The notes beneath the pieces were generated by a model. The model searched no databases and was not told the DNA's origin. It worked only from the letters and a program-made list of their open reading frames with translations. Shown here piece after piece: positions 52,449 to 60,922 of a stretch of DNA of 64,000 nt. The stretch covers positions 1 to 64,000 of the forward strand of contig CAZWDS010000002.1 of assembly GCA_964632495.1 (NCBI GenBank), read 5' to 3'. The position numbers and the translations under genes are program-made. Every line of letters begins with the position of its first letter. Within the stretch, counting starts at the first letter, position 1. The DNA comes from CALKXV01 sp964632495 (GTDB lineage: Bacteria > Pseudomonadota > Alphaproteobacteria > Rhodobacterales > Rhodobacteraceae).

Positions 52449-52898
52449 CTATCGTTTTCTAGGACTTGATCTGCGCGAAGCAATCTGTGGCCCAACGGAC
52501 TTCAGATACTTTACGATTTCGCCTTTTCCGTGACCGTGCGCGACATCTATTGGCAATTGACCGGACTTGTCAGCGACACAAACATCAGCTCCTGCTTGCA
52601 CCAACAATTTAGTGGTCGCGACATTCGACCTTGCAGCCCAGTGAAGAGCGGACCAACCGCTTGTTTTTTCGATGACATCATGCCTAGCCCCGTGCTCAAG
52701 CAGTACTCGCACGATTTCGCTGTGACCCCAGCCAGCTGCTCCAAAAATAGCCGTTTCTCCAATTGAGTCTTGCCAATTTGGGTCCGCTCCCTCTGACAAG
52801 AGTTCCTGTACTTTTGCCTTATCGCCAGCCCAAGAACATGCATGCAAATCTGACTCAGCGCCGCCTTTTGAAGCCAGACCATTCTCAGGTTTTTTCAT
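52449..52898 (-). CDS. Ankyrin repeat protein
   Basis: A 149-residue protein with about three and a half ankyrin repeats: DLHACSWAGDKAKVQELLSEGADPN, GETAIFGAAGWGHSEIVRVLLEHGA, WSALHWAARSNVATTKLLVQAGAD and LPIDVAHGHGKGEIVKYLK (each cited by its consensus pieces). There is no signal peptide. The base composition is lower in GC (roughly 49% in three lines counted by hand) than the flanking genes, pointing to acquired DNA. Role unknown; a protein-binding function is expected. Confidence 0.8.
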   Translation of the reverse strand: MKKPENGLASKGGAESDLHACSWAGDKAKVQELLSEGADPNWQDSIGETAIFGAAGWGHSEIVRVLLEHGARHDVIEKTSGWSALHWAARSNVATTKLLVQAGADVCVADKSGQLPIDVAHGHGKGEIVKYLKSVGPQIASRRSSPRKR

Positions 52899-53288
52899 TC
52901 CGATTTTCCCACGAGCAAGTCAGAGCCGAACGATGAGAGTACCGTAAGCGGGCATTCGACTTCGAGCAACCAACGGCGGCAAAGTCCGCTGAATGTGAGT
53001 TCACCCGTCCGCGGGTTTTGCGCATGCAGCGAATGTCTCCCCTAACGGGCTGCAGCGCGTCGAAGAGTGGGCACGATGACTGTCTCTTATGGGCCGATGG
53101 CGACAGACTTCGTCAATTCGGCTGACCAATTTTCGAGTGGCCGTAATTGCTCGATCAAGATAACTAGCCCCGCCCGTATTTTCCTTGAATGCCAAGCAAT
53201 ACAGAGTGCTGACTGGTGGAATTAGTGGTGGGACAGAATTTCTCTGATCGATAAAACCAAACAAATTCGATATTTTGTCGGAGGTACG
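52899..53288. other. Intergenic region between ankyrin gene and tRNA-Glu, no supported gene
   Basis: 390 bases of mixed, AT-richer sequence. One leftward frame of 87 codons (53001-53264) has no recognisable domain, no good ribosome-binding site and odd composition, so I do not call it. The stretch lies directly 3' of tRNA-Glu and may be remnant sequence from an insertion. I see no copy of the tRNA end in it. Confidence 0.5.
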
Positions 53289-53363
53289 TGGCAGCCCGTA
53301 GGGGAATCGAACCCCTCTTTCCAGGTTGAAAACCTGGCGTCCTAACCGATAGACGAACGGGCC
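53289..53363 (-). tRNA. tRNA-Glu (UUC)
   Basis: A 75-nt cloverleaf with encoded CCA: acceptor GGCCCGT, D arm GTCTATCGGTTAGGAC, anticodon loop TTTTCAA (anticodon TTC) and T arm AGGGGTTCGATTCCCCT. The first pair is a G-T wobble. This tRNA is a substrate of the 2-selenouridine pathway encoded at 8794-11986. Confidence 0.96.
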
Positions 53364-53460
53364 AGCGCCAGCGCTAAGTAGTTAAACTCTCCTAAAAGGG
53401 CAAGAAGATTTTCACCGAATTTCACAACAATTTTCGGCGGGTTTCTGAGGGGTGTTTTGA

Positions 53461-55215
53461 TCAGGGCGCGGCGGGTGCGGCGTCTTCCAGTCTAAGCTCG
53501 ACTTTCTGGCGTCCGCCCCAATGGCTGACTTCGATGCGTCCAGCCAAATGGAACCGAGCACCGCCATGTTTTGACAATGCAGGGCCAAGCGGGCCGTCGA
53601 AGGCCCCAAAGGCGATGGCGTCAAGACGGGCGCCCAATCCGTCGCCGAACGTCAGTTTCAGATGGCCTTTTCCCACTTCGCGCGCGTGTAGAATGGCCAT
53701 GTCAGGGAATGCGAAGCGCGGGGCGGGGGCGGATTGTCCGAAAGGGCCTGCGGATTCGATTTTCTCAATCAATTCAGGCGTTGCAGCCCCGGGCATCAAC
53801 GGCGCATCGATGTGAAGCGTGCGAGGTCCCTCGGCCCCGGCCCCTTGGCGTTCCAGCAATTCACTCAGACGGTCCATGGCTTGGGGCAAAAGATCGCGCG
53901 AGACGGTCAAACCGGCGGCCATCTTGTGCCCGCCGCCTTTCACCAACAATCCTTCGCGTTGCAGACGGTGGACGGATTGCCCCAGATCAACACCCCGAAC
54001 CGACCGGCCCGAGCCTTTGCCTTCGTCCCCGTCCAGCCCGATCACGACTGCGGGACGGCCCGTCGTTTCTTTCAGTCGCGCCGCAACAATGCCCACTACG
54101 CCCGGATGCCAGCCTTCGCCTGCGGCCCAGACCAAGGGCGCGTCCAGCCCGCGCTCTTCGGCTTGGGCCAAGGCGGCGGCGCGGACCTCGGCTTCGATGT
54201 CGCGGCGCTCGGTGTTGAACTCTTCCAGACGATCCGCCATCGCGCGGGCTTCATCTGCGTCTCGTGCAGACAAAAGCCGCGCGCCCAGATCAGCGCGCCC
54301 CACACGGCCACCAGCATTTACACGGGGGCCAAGCACATAGCCCAGATGATAGGACGACGGTGGCGCGTTCAGCCCCGCGACGTCTGACAAAGCCGTCAGA
54401 CCGATCCGGCGACGGTTGGCCATCACCTTCAGGCCTTGACGCACCAAGGCCCGGTTGACCCCGATCAAGGGGGCCACATCGGCGACGGTTGCAAGGGCAA
54501 CAAGGTCAAGCATTTCGATCAGGGATGGTGTGGGTTTGTCTTTTGATTTCAGATGTCTGTTGGCTTCGACTAATGTCAGAAAGACCACGGCTGCCGCGCA
54601 AAGATGCGCCAGTTCGCCGCTTTCGTCCTGTCGGTTCGGATTGACCACGGCCATGGCCTCGGGCAGCGTCTCGCCGCCCAAGTGGTGATCCAGGATGACG
54701 ACATCGGCGTCCTTCGCGGCGGCAATGGCTTCGAAAGACAAGGTGCCGCAATCCACGCAAATAATCAGATCATGGGCGGCGGCCAGTTCGGCCATCGCGG
54801 GCGGATTGGGGCCATAGCCTTCGTCGATCCGGTCGGGCACGTACAGCGTCGCGTCGCGGCCCAGTTGGCGCATCCAATCCAGAAGCAACGCGGCCGAAGT
54901 CCCGCCATCCACATCATAATCTGCGAAAATCGCCACCTTTTGCCCCGATTGAACAGCCTCGACCAAGCGGGCGGCGGCGGTTTCCATATCGCGCAGGCTG
55001 CGGGGGTCGGGCAGAAGATCGCGCAATTTCGGGTCAAGGTAACGTTCGGCGTCTTGAGCTTCGATTCCGCGGGCCGCCAGAATGCGACAGACAGGTAAGG
55101 GAAGGCTGGTCTGCTGTTCCAGAGCCTCGGCCTGACGGATCAGCTCTGCATCAGGTCCGGCCCATCTGCGCCCTGTTAGTGAGGTTTCGACGTCCAGAAA
55201 TGCGGTTGTGGTCAT
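53461..55215 (-). CDS. recJ: Single-stranded-DNA-specific exonuclease RecJ
   Basis: A 584-residue DHH/DHHA1 nuclease for recombination and repair. DHH-family motifs are FADYDVDGGTSA (Asp99, Asp101, Asp103), CVDCG (Asp155) and ILDHHLGGE (Asp176-His177-His178); GGGHKMAAG is the DHHA1 signature. ATG 55215 is preferred; a GTG at 55227 is possible. It follows glpX, with a terminator between. Confidence 0.95.
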   Translation of the reverse strand: MTTTAFLDVETSLTGRRWAGPDAELIRQAEALEQQTSLPLPVCRILAARGIEAQDAERYLDPKLRDLLPDPRSLRDMETAAARLVEAVQSGQKVAIFADYDVDGGTSAALLLDWMRQLGRDATLYVPDRIDEGYGPNPPAMAELAAAHDLIICVDCGTLSFEAIAAAKDADVVILDHHLGGETLPEAMAVVNPNRQDESGELAHLCAAAVVFLTLVEANRHLKSKDKPTPSLIEMLDLVALATVADVAPLIGVNRALVRQGLKVMANRRRIGLTALSDVAGLNAPPSSYHLGYVLGPRVNAGGRVGRADLGARLLSARDADEARAMADRLEEFNTERRDIEAEVRAAALAQAEERGLDAPLVWAAGEGWHPGVVGIVAARLKETTGRPAVVIGLDGDEGKGSGRSVRGVDLGQSVHRLQREGLLVKGGGHKMAAGLTVSRDLLPQAMDRLSELLERQGAGAEGPRTLHIDAPLMPGAATPELIEKIESAGPFGQSAPAPRFAFPDMAILHAREVGKGHLKLTFGDGLGARLDAIAFGAFDGPLGPALSKHGGARFHLAGRIEVSHWGGRQKVELRLEDAAPAAP

Positions 55216-55324
55216 GTCTTTGGGCACGTCACAAATGGCCTATATGGTGGGGATCTTGATGCTAAGCCCACAATATAGGACGTGACCGTCCGGGGGAAGG
55301 GACGTTTCCGTTTACAGTAAGCAC

Positions 55325-55353
55325 AAAAAACGCGCCAGAAACTGGCGCGTTTT
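55325..55353 (-). terminator. Rho-independent terminator after glpX
   Basis: On the minus strand, AACGCGCCAG-TTT-CTGGCGCGTT is followed by TTTTG. It ends glpX transcription before recJ. Confidence 0.88.
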
Positions 55354-55370
55354 CATGGACTTTCGTGGAA

Positions 55371-56336
55371 TCAGGTGTTGATCGGGTGGCGATAGTTCAT
55401 GCGCCGAACCGACCCGGTCTTGGACCGCATGAGAATCGTTTCGGCGGTCAGGATACCCGGTTCGCGCTTGATGCCCGGCAGGATCGACCCATCCGTAACG
55501 CCGGTGGCCGCAAAGATCACGTCGCTGGTGACCATATCGTCGCGCGTGTAAACCCGGTCGAAGTTCGTGATACCGGCCTTCGTGGCGCGACCGCGTTCGT
55601 CGTCATTGCGGAACAAGAGCCGTCCAAACATCTGACCGCCCATGCATTTCAAAGCGGCTGCTGCCAACACGCCCTCGGGTGCTCCGCCCGATCCCATATA
55701 CATGTCGATACCTGTTTGCGGTTCGGCACAGTGGATCACGCCCGCCACGTCTCCGTCAGTGATCAATCGGATCGCGGCGCCGGTGGTGCGAATTTCGGCG
55801 ATCAGATCTTCATGGCGGGGGCGTTCCAGAACGCAGACTGTGATGTCTTCGGTCGAACATCCTTTGGCGGCCGCCAGAGACGAGACGCGCTCGGCAGGGC
55901 TCATGTCCATTGTGACAACGCCAGTCCGGTGGCCGGGGCCAACAGCCAGTTTATCCATATAGGTGTCAGGCGCATGCAGCATCGAGCCGCGCGGGCCCAT
56001 GGCAATCACAGCCAGTGCGTTTGGCATATCTTTCGCCGTCAGCGTTGTGCCTTCCAGTGGATCCAGCGCGATGTCCACTTCAGGGCCTTTGCCTGCGCCG
56101 ACTTCTTCGCCGATGTAAAGCATTGGGGCTTCGTCGCGTTCACCTTCACCGATGACGACGACACCTTGAATTTCAAGCTGATTCAACTGCGTGCGCATAG
56201 CGTCTACAGCAGCCTGATCCGCGGCCTTTTCATCTCCGCGCCCAATCAGGCGGGCCGAGGCAAGAGCGGCAGCTTCGCTGACACGCGCAAGGCCAAGGGA
56301 CAACATTCTATCATGAAACTCGGGCGCATCGGCCAT
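55371..56336 (-). CDS. glpX: Fructose-1,6-bisphosphatase class II
   Basis: A 321-residue enzyme of gluconeogenesis and the Calvin-type pathway. VVIGEGERDEAPMLYIGEEVG and DIALDPLEGTTLTA carry metal ligands and the Li-sensitive phosphatase motif; CAEPQTGIDMYMGSGGAPEGV lines the active site. ATG 56336 follows GGAGAAG; the open frame continues upstream to 56717 without resemblance. It precedes recJ. Confidence 0.95.
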   Translation of the reverse strand: MADAPEFHDRMLSLGLARVSEAAALASARLIGRGDEKAADQAAVDAMRTQLNQLEIQGVVVIGEGERDEAPMLYIGEEVGAGKGPEVDIALDPLEGTTLTAKDMPNALAVIAMGPRGSMLHAPDTYMDKLAVGPGHRTGVVTMDMSPAERVSSLAAAKGCSTEDITVCVLERPRHEDLIAEIRTTGAAIRLITDGDVAGVIHCAEPQTGIDMYMGSGGAPEGVLAAAALKCMGGQMFGRLLFRNDDERGRATKAGITNFDRVYTRDDMVTSDVIFAATGVTDGSILPGIKREPGILTAETILMRSKTGSVRRMNYRHPINT

Positions 56337-56671
56337 GGGTCTTCTCCTGGAAACACTTTGATTTCGGGGTAGACCCGGGACGATGTTGGGGCAAGAGCGT
56401 TTCGAAATGATAGCGCAACCGGTTGAAAAACGTGACTTTTGGGTTGGTGTGGTGAGGGAATTTTGGGAAAGTCTTGCGAAATACGCGGCATTTCGCAGCT
56501 TCCGCGCACAATCCATTGAAACGCTCAGGTGACAGGCCACGCGCGTTTCGCGGCGCATGGCACGGCTTTTGTGCTGCATCCTGAGGAACAGGGGAAACTG
56601 CCCATTGTACGTAGGCGAAGATTGCATAGGTCTTTTTGGAACGGAGGGACCTGTTGGAGCATTCGAGCGGG
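56337..56671. other. 335-bp intergenic region between glpX and the GNAT gene
   Basis: It contains the glpX ribosome-binding site and an inverted repeat TGCGAAAT-n7-ATTTCGCA at 56475-56497, about 140 bases before the glpX ATG. No RNA gene or ORF could be supported here. Confidence 0.5.
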
Positions 56672-57268
56672 ATGACAGTGAGGAAAGGTTTTCCCGAGGA
56701 TCAACGGGAAACCTCAACCAAGCTGTTCTGGCTGGCGTTTAAGGGCAAGATCGGCCCTTTGCTGCGTCCCGAGGTGAAGGCGGTTGATTTCCTCAAGAAC
56801 GTGTCGAACCCGGGCTATGTTCTTTGCGCAGTAAACGCTGATGGCGCGGTCTTGGGTATTGCCGGATTCAAGACCAGCGAGGGTGCTTTCATCGGTGGCA
56901 CGCTATCTGATCTACAAAACACCTATGGATGGATTGGCGGGCTGTGGCGTGGGCTGTTGCTAGGTCTGTTGGAGCGTGACCTAAAGCCGGGCGTTCTTTT
57001 GATGGATGGCATTGTGGTCAGTGCCGAGGCGCGTGGACAAGGGATCGGGACACTTTTACTGCAAGCGATCAAAGACGAGGCTTTGGCGAGAAAGTGCGCG
57101 TCTGTCAGGCTGGATGTGATTGATACGAACCCTAGGGCCAAGGCCCTTTATGAGCGGCTTGGCTTTGTGGCCGGCCCCGTATCAGACATTGGACCTTTGC
57201 GACATCTTTTTGGGTTTCGGACATCCACCCAGATGATCTGCACACTCACGCCGCAAAATATGGATTGA
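56672..57268 (+). CDS. GNAT family N-acetyltransferase
   Basis: A 198-residue acetyltransferase. Motif A is the acetyl-CoA loop VVSAEARGQGIGTLLL, followed by LDVIDTNPRAKALYERLGF, the typical motif B. ATG 56672 is taken as start; TTG 56654 with GGAGGG 5 bases upstream is a credible alternative. The substrate is unknown. Confidence 0.85.
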   Translation: MTVRKGFPEDQRETSTKLFWLAFKGKIGPLLRPEVKAVDFLKNVSNPGYVLCAVNADGAVLGIAGFKTSEGAFIGGTLSDLQNTYGWIGGLWRGLLLGLLERDLKPGVLLMDGIVVSAEARGQGIGTLLLQAIKDEALARKCASVRLDVIDTNPRAKALYERLGFVAGPVSDIGPLRHLFGFRTSTQMICTLTPQNMD

Positions 57269-57468
57269 TCCGTTTTTCTGCCCCCGCGCCCGGGGACGCT
57301 GTCGGCAGTGGGACGGTCTGGTTGTTGGTTGGCATACCGGGTTGGATCTTTGTGGCTTGGAGCCTGTTCCGTCTCTATCGGGGCGATAATGTGGAAATTA
57401 ATCTCGACGGCGCTTCCCATTCGCAGCGGGGCTTTTGCTCTTTCGCCCACGGGCAGGCAAGGCTATGA
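57265..57468 (+). CDS. Possible small membrane protein
   Basis: A TTG-initiated frame of 67 codons overlaps the GNAT stop and encodes one hydrophobic segment (VWLLVGIPGWIFVAWSLFRL) with a charged end. The N-terminal part is believable as a membrane peptide; the C-terminal part looks like random sequence. It may be spurious. Confidence 0.25.
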   Translation: MIRFSAPAPGDAVGSGTVWLLVGIPGWIFVAWSLFRLYRGDNVEINLDGASHSQRGFCSFAHGQARL

Positions 57469-57497
57469 ACGCGCGGGTTTTGACCTAGGAGATCGGC

Positions 57498-58790
57498 ATG
57501 GCGAACGTGGTTGTGGTCGGCGCTCAGTGGGGCGACGAAGGCAAAGGCAAGATTGTCGACTGGCTGAGCGAGCGGGCGGATGTCGTTTGTCGCTTTCAAG
57601 GGGGGCACAATGCGGGCCATACGCTGGTCATTGATGGCGAAGTTTACAAGCTGCACGCGTTGCCTTCGGGTGTCGTGCGGGGGGGCAAACTGTCGGTCAT
57701 CGGCAACGGTGTGGTGCTGGATCCATGGCATTTGATCGAAGAGATCGAAACGGTGCGCGCGCAAGGTGTAGAAATTACGCCGGACACGCTGATGGTGGCC
57801 GAAAATACGCCCTTGATCCTGCCGCTTCATGGCGAATTGGATCGGGCCCGGGAAAGCCAGAATTCGGTTGCCAAGATCGGGACGACCGGGCGGGGCATTG
57901 GCCCGGCCTACGAAGACAAAGTGGGCCGTCGCGTCGTGCGTGTGGCCGATCTGGCCGATCCTGCGACATTGGCCAAGCGCGTGGATCGTTTGCTGGTGCA
58001 CCATGACGCGTTGCGGCGCGGGCTGGGGCTTGAACCTGTGGATCGTGCAGCGCTTGTCGCGTCGCTTGAAGAGATTGCACCGCAGATTCTGAAATATGCC
58101 GCACCGGTCTGGAAAGTGTTGAACGAACGCAAACGGCAAGGTCAGCGCATCCTTTTCGAAGGGGCTCAAGGGGCATTGCTGGATATCGACTTTGGAACCT
58201 ATCCCTTTGTCACATCCTCGAATGTGATTGCCGGGCAAGCGGCCACCGGGACGGGCGTTGGCCCCGGTTCGATTGATTTTGTTCTGGGGATCGTAAAGGC
58301 GTACACCACCCGCGTGGGCGAGGGGCCGTTTCCAACCGAGTTGCTGGATGATGATGGCGAGCGTTTGGGCGTTCAGGGCCACGAGTTTGGCACGACCACG
58401 GGCCGCAAGCGTCGTTGCGGGTGGTTTGATTCGGTTCTTGTACGCCAAACCTGTGCGACCTCGGGCGTGTCGGGAATTTCTTTGACCAAGCTGGATGTTC
58501 TGGACGGATTTGATGAGCTGAAGATCTGTACAGGCTATGAGCTGGACGGAAAACGTCTGGATTACCTGCCGACGGCAGCGGATCAACAGGCGCGGGTAAC
58601 ACCGGTCTACGAAACCATGCCGGGCTGGTCAGATTCGACGGCAGGGGCCCGGTCCTGGGCCGATTTGCCGGGCGAAGCGATCAAATACGTGCGCCGGATC
58701 GAAGAATTGATCCAATGCCCCGTCGCCCTGTTGTCCACCAGCCCCGAGCGGGATGACACGATTTTGGTGACGGACCCGTTTGCGGACTAA
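57498..58790 (+). CDS. purA: Adenylosuccinate synthetase
   Basis: A 430-residue GTP-dependent enzyme of AMP synthesis. VVGAQWGDEGKGKIVDW (Asp13) and QGGHNAGHTLV (His41) form the IMP/GTP site, and GTTTGRKRRCGWFD is the C-terminal signature. AGGAG precedes ATG 57498. Confidence 0.97.
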   Translation: MANVVVVGAQWGDEGKGKIVDWLSERADVVCRFQGGHNAGHTLVIDGEVYKLHALPSGVVRGGKLSVIGNGVVLDPWHLIEEIETVRAQGVEITPDTLMVAENTPLILPLHGELDRARESQNSVAKIGTTGRGIGPAYEDKVGRRVVRVADLADPATLAKRVDRLLVHHDALRRGLGLEPVDRAALVASLEEIAPQILKYAAPVWKVLNERKRQGQRILFEGAQGALLDIDFGTYPFVTSSNVIAGQAATGTGVGPGSIDFVLGIVKAYTTRVGEGPFPTELLDDDGERLGVQGHEFGTTTGRKRRCGWFDSVLVRQTCATSGVSGISLTKLDVLDGFDELKICTGYELDGKRLDYLPTAADQQARVTPVYETMPGWSDSTAGARSWADLPGEAIKYVRRIEELIQCPVALLSTSPERDDTILVTDPFAD

Positions 58791-58875
58791 AAGTTCAGAG
58801 GCTTGGCGGAGGCACATGGCTTTGCCTTTGGTCTTTGGCCCTTGACCCGAGCGCGTATCGGCACATAACCACGGT

Positions 58876-59103
58876 ATGGCTCTATCTTACAAAGCGCGGC
58901 GGCGTTGGTCGCTTGTGATCCTGTTGATCGGAATGCCACTGTACATTGTGGCTGCGGTCAGCGTTGTGAATGCGCTGGATCGCCCACCCTTTCTTGTGGA
59001 ACTTTTGGTTTATGTGGTTTTAGGGATCGTTTGGATTTTGCCCTTTAAGGCTGTGTTTCGCGGGGTCGGGAAAGCTGACCCGGATGCGCCTTCTGAAGAT
59101 TAA
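58876..59103 (+). CDS. DUF2842 domain protein
   Basis: A 75-residue protein with two membrane segments (about 12-33 and 43-60), starting MALSYKARRRWSLVILLIG. The short LSYKARRR start and two-helix form are typical of alphaproteobacterial DUF2842. Function unknown. Confidence 0.8.
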   Translation: MALSYKARRRWSLVILLIGMPLYIVAAVSVVNALDRPPFLVELLVYVVLGIVWILPFKAVFRGVGKADPDAPSED

Positions 59104-59129
59104 AGCGCGATAGATTTTGCGCCGGGCTG

Positions 59130-59204
59130 ACGCCCGTCGCGGCGGGCCGTGCCGCTTCGCCGCACGTCCGATATCTTGCGTATTTTGAAAGAGATGAAGA
59201 CCTT
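59130..59204 (-). repeat. Dispersed repeat family II, copy 3
   Basis: On the minus strand the core TTCATCTCTTTCAAAATACG spans 59178-59197 and is followed by GTGCGGCGAAGCGGCAC, a small hairpin. It lies just downstream of the DUF2842 gene. Confidence 0.6.
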
Positions 59205-59296
59205 GGTTTGCACCGGTTGGTGATTTTCACGGGAACGTGAGGGGGCTTTTGAAGTGCGGCGATGTAGCGTGCGACAAAACCTAAGAGGAGAGAAAG

Positions 59297-59737
59297 ATGC
59301 GTGGATTTCTTTTGGCAATGGGCTTTGTAGCAATGTCGACGCCGGCGTTCGCAGATTATGTACGGGTCGAGGCAACGGGCTCGGTTTCTGAAGTCTCGGA
59401 CCGGTTGGTGGCGGCTGTCGAAGGCGCGGGTGCGACCGTGTTTGCCCGTGTGCCACATTCGAAGGGTGCGATGTCGGTGGATATGGAATTGCAGGACGCC
59501 GAACTGGTGATCTTTGGCAATCCAAAGCTGGGCACGCCTGCCTTGCAGGCTGATATCCGCGCCGGATTGGTCTTGCCGCTGCGGGTTCTGGTGCATGATG
59601 ATGGCGGACAGACCGTGCTGACCTATGAAAGCGTGGATGGGATGTTTAAGGACTTGGATGTGCCCGCGGATGCCAAGTTTCGCGACGTGATGACCGGCGC
59701 TTTGGCTAAGCTGACAGGCGCGGCAGCCGGCAGTTAA
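59297..59737 (+). CDS. DUF302 domain protein, exported
   Basis: A 146-residue protein with a signal peptide (MRGFLLAMGFVAMSTPAFA). The domain has VSDRLVAAVEGAGATVFARV, LVIFGNPKLGTPAL and DIRAGLVLPLRVLVHDD, typical of DUF302. GAGGAGAG precedes ATG 59297. It overlaps the convergent membrane protein by 4 bases. Function unknown. Confidence 0.85.
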   Translation: MRGFLLAMGFVAMSTPAFADYVRVEATGSVSEVSDRLVAAVEGAGATVFARVPHSKGAMSVDMELQDAELVIFGNPKLGTPALQADIRAGLVLPLRVLVHDDGGQTVLTYESVDGMFKDLDVPADAKFRDVMTGALAKLTGAAAGS

Positions 59738-60057
59738 ACGCGGCTGCGGGCGATCATTTCGGCCAAAGCCGAGATCACCAACAGCACCGGCCCTGCGAAC
59801 AGATAAAACAGTGCGAACAAGGATTGGAGTGGCCCGAGTGTCGCTCTTATTCCGTTTGGCAGATGGCTGCAGTCGTTGAAAGTGAAGTCGCTGTAGTCGC
59901 AGTTCAGATGTCCGACCATAAGGATCGCGAAGAGGCAGAGGCAGAATAGTCCGACGGTTGTCAGGATGGCGCGCGCTGCCTTTGATCTGGCGCGTGTCGC
60001 CAGCAGGATGGCGCAAAATGGTGGGATGACGTAGGCAGCCGCAGTGAGTGGTGTCAT
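59734..60057 (-). CDS. Hypothetical membrane protein
   Basis: A 107-residue protein with three hydrophobic segments (about 5-20, 31-49, 78-100). I do not recognise a family. Its ATG overlaps the hisA stop (ATGA), so it is co-translated with hisA. Confidence 0.7.
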   Translation of the reverse strand: MTPLTAAAYVIPPFCAILLATRARSKAARAILTTVGLFCLCLFAILMVGHLNCDYSDFTFNDCSHLPNGIRATLGPLQSLFALFYLFAGPVLLVISALAEMIARSRV

Positions 60058-60773
60058 GTTTTGAGTGCTGCCAGCGCTGTTTTCAGATCAATCGCCCCAT
60101 CGTAAAGGGCGCGGCCTGAAATTGCGCCCGAGATGACGCCGGTGTCGGCAAGTCGCGTCAGATCCTCCATCGACGACACACCGCCCGAAGCGATGACCGG
60201 GACTTTGACGGCGCGGGCCAGAGCTTCGGTTGCAGGGATGTTGGGGCCACCCATAGCGCCGTCGCGGTCGATGTCTGTATAGATGATGGCGGCGATGCCC
60301 GCGTCCTCGAACGCGCGGGCCAGATCGGTGACTTGCACATCGGTTTCTTCGGCCCAGCCCCGTGTTGCGACGCGGCCATTGCGTGCATCAAGGCCAACGG
60401 CAACCTGTCCGGGAAAGGCACGTGCGGCCTCGCGCACCAGATCGGGATTTTCAACGGCAACGGTGCCAAGGATGACGCGGGCAAGGCCTTTGGACAGCCA
60501 TGCCTCGATCGTGGCCATATCACGGAGTCCGCCGCCTAGTTGCGCGGGCACGGCGATGCTGGACAGGATGCTTTCGACAGCTTCGGCGTTCACGGGTTGC
60601 CCGGCGAAGGCACCGTTCAGATCGACAAGGTGGATCCATTCAGCGCCAGCGGCTTCAAAGGCGGCAGCCTGCGCGCCGGGGTCGTCGTTGAACACGGTCG
60701 CCTCGGACATTTCGCCTTTCAAAAGCCGGACGCATTGGCCGTCTTTAAGATCGATGGCGGGGTAGAGGATCAT
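60054..60773 (-). CDS. hisA: Phosphoribosylformimino-5-aminoimidazole carboxamide ribotide isomerase
   Basis: A 239-residue TIM-barrel enzyme of histidine synthesis. Catalytic Asp8 (YPAIDLKDG) and the Asp in YTDIDRDGAM are present; VIASGGVSS and ISGRALYDG bind phosphate. ATG 60773 follows GGAG. hisH and hisF are not adjacent. Confidence 0.95.
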   Translation of the reverse strand: MILYPAIDLKDGQCVRLLKGEMSEATVFNDDPGAQAAAFEAAGAEWIHLVDLNGAFAGQPVNAEAVESILSSIAVPAQLGGGLRDMATIEAWLSKGLARVILGTVAVENPDLVREAARAFPGQVAVGLDARNGRVATRGWAEETDVQVTDLARAFEDAGIAAIIYTDIDRDGAMGGPNIPATEALARAVKVPVIASGGVSSMEDLTRLADTGVISGAISGRALYDGAIDLKTALAALKT

Positions 60774-60922
60774 GGATAGGCTCCGGTAGATGTCGGGCGT
60801 GGTCATGCCTTTTCGGGGTCCGAGAGGCAAGGGCGTTCGTCACGCCACGCGGTATTTGCTATTGGAGCGTCAGTCCGTGCAGCAGCGTTTGGGACGGGCG
60901 CCGGATCGCGCCCGTTGTTCTG

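Noticed and set aside
53001..53264. Leftward 87-codon frame near tRNA-Glu
   Set aside because: No recognisable domain, weak start, and composition like the surrounding non-coding stretch.
52317..53363. Integrase attachment-site duplication at tRNA-Glu
   Set aside because: I looked for a second copy of the tRNA 3' end (GCAGCCCGTAGGGG) in the adjacent region and found none; no integrase gene is present.
57375..58586. Leftward 403-codon frame opposite purA
   Set aside because: Shadow of purA; no motif, and purA is unambiguous.
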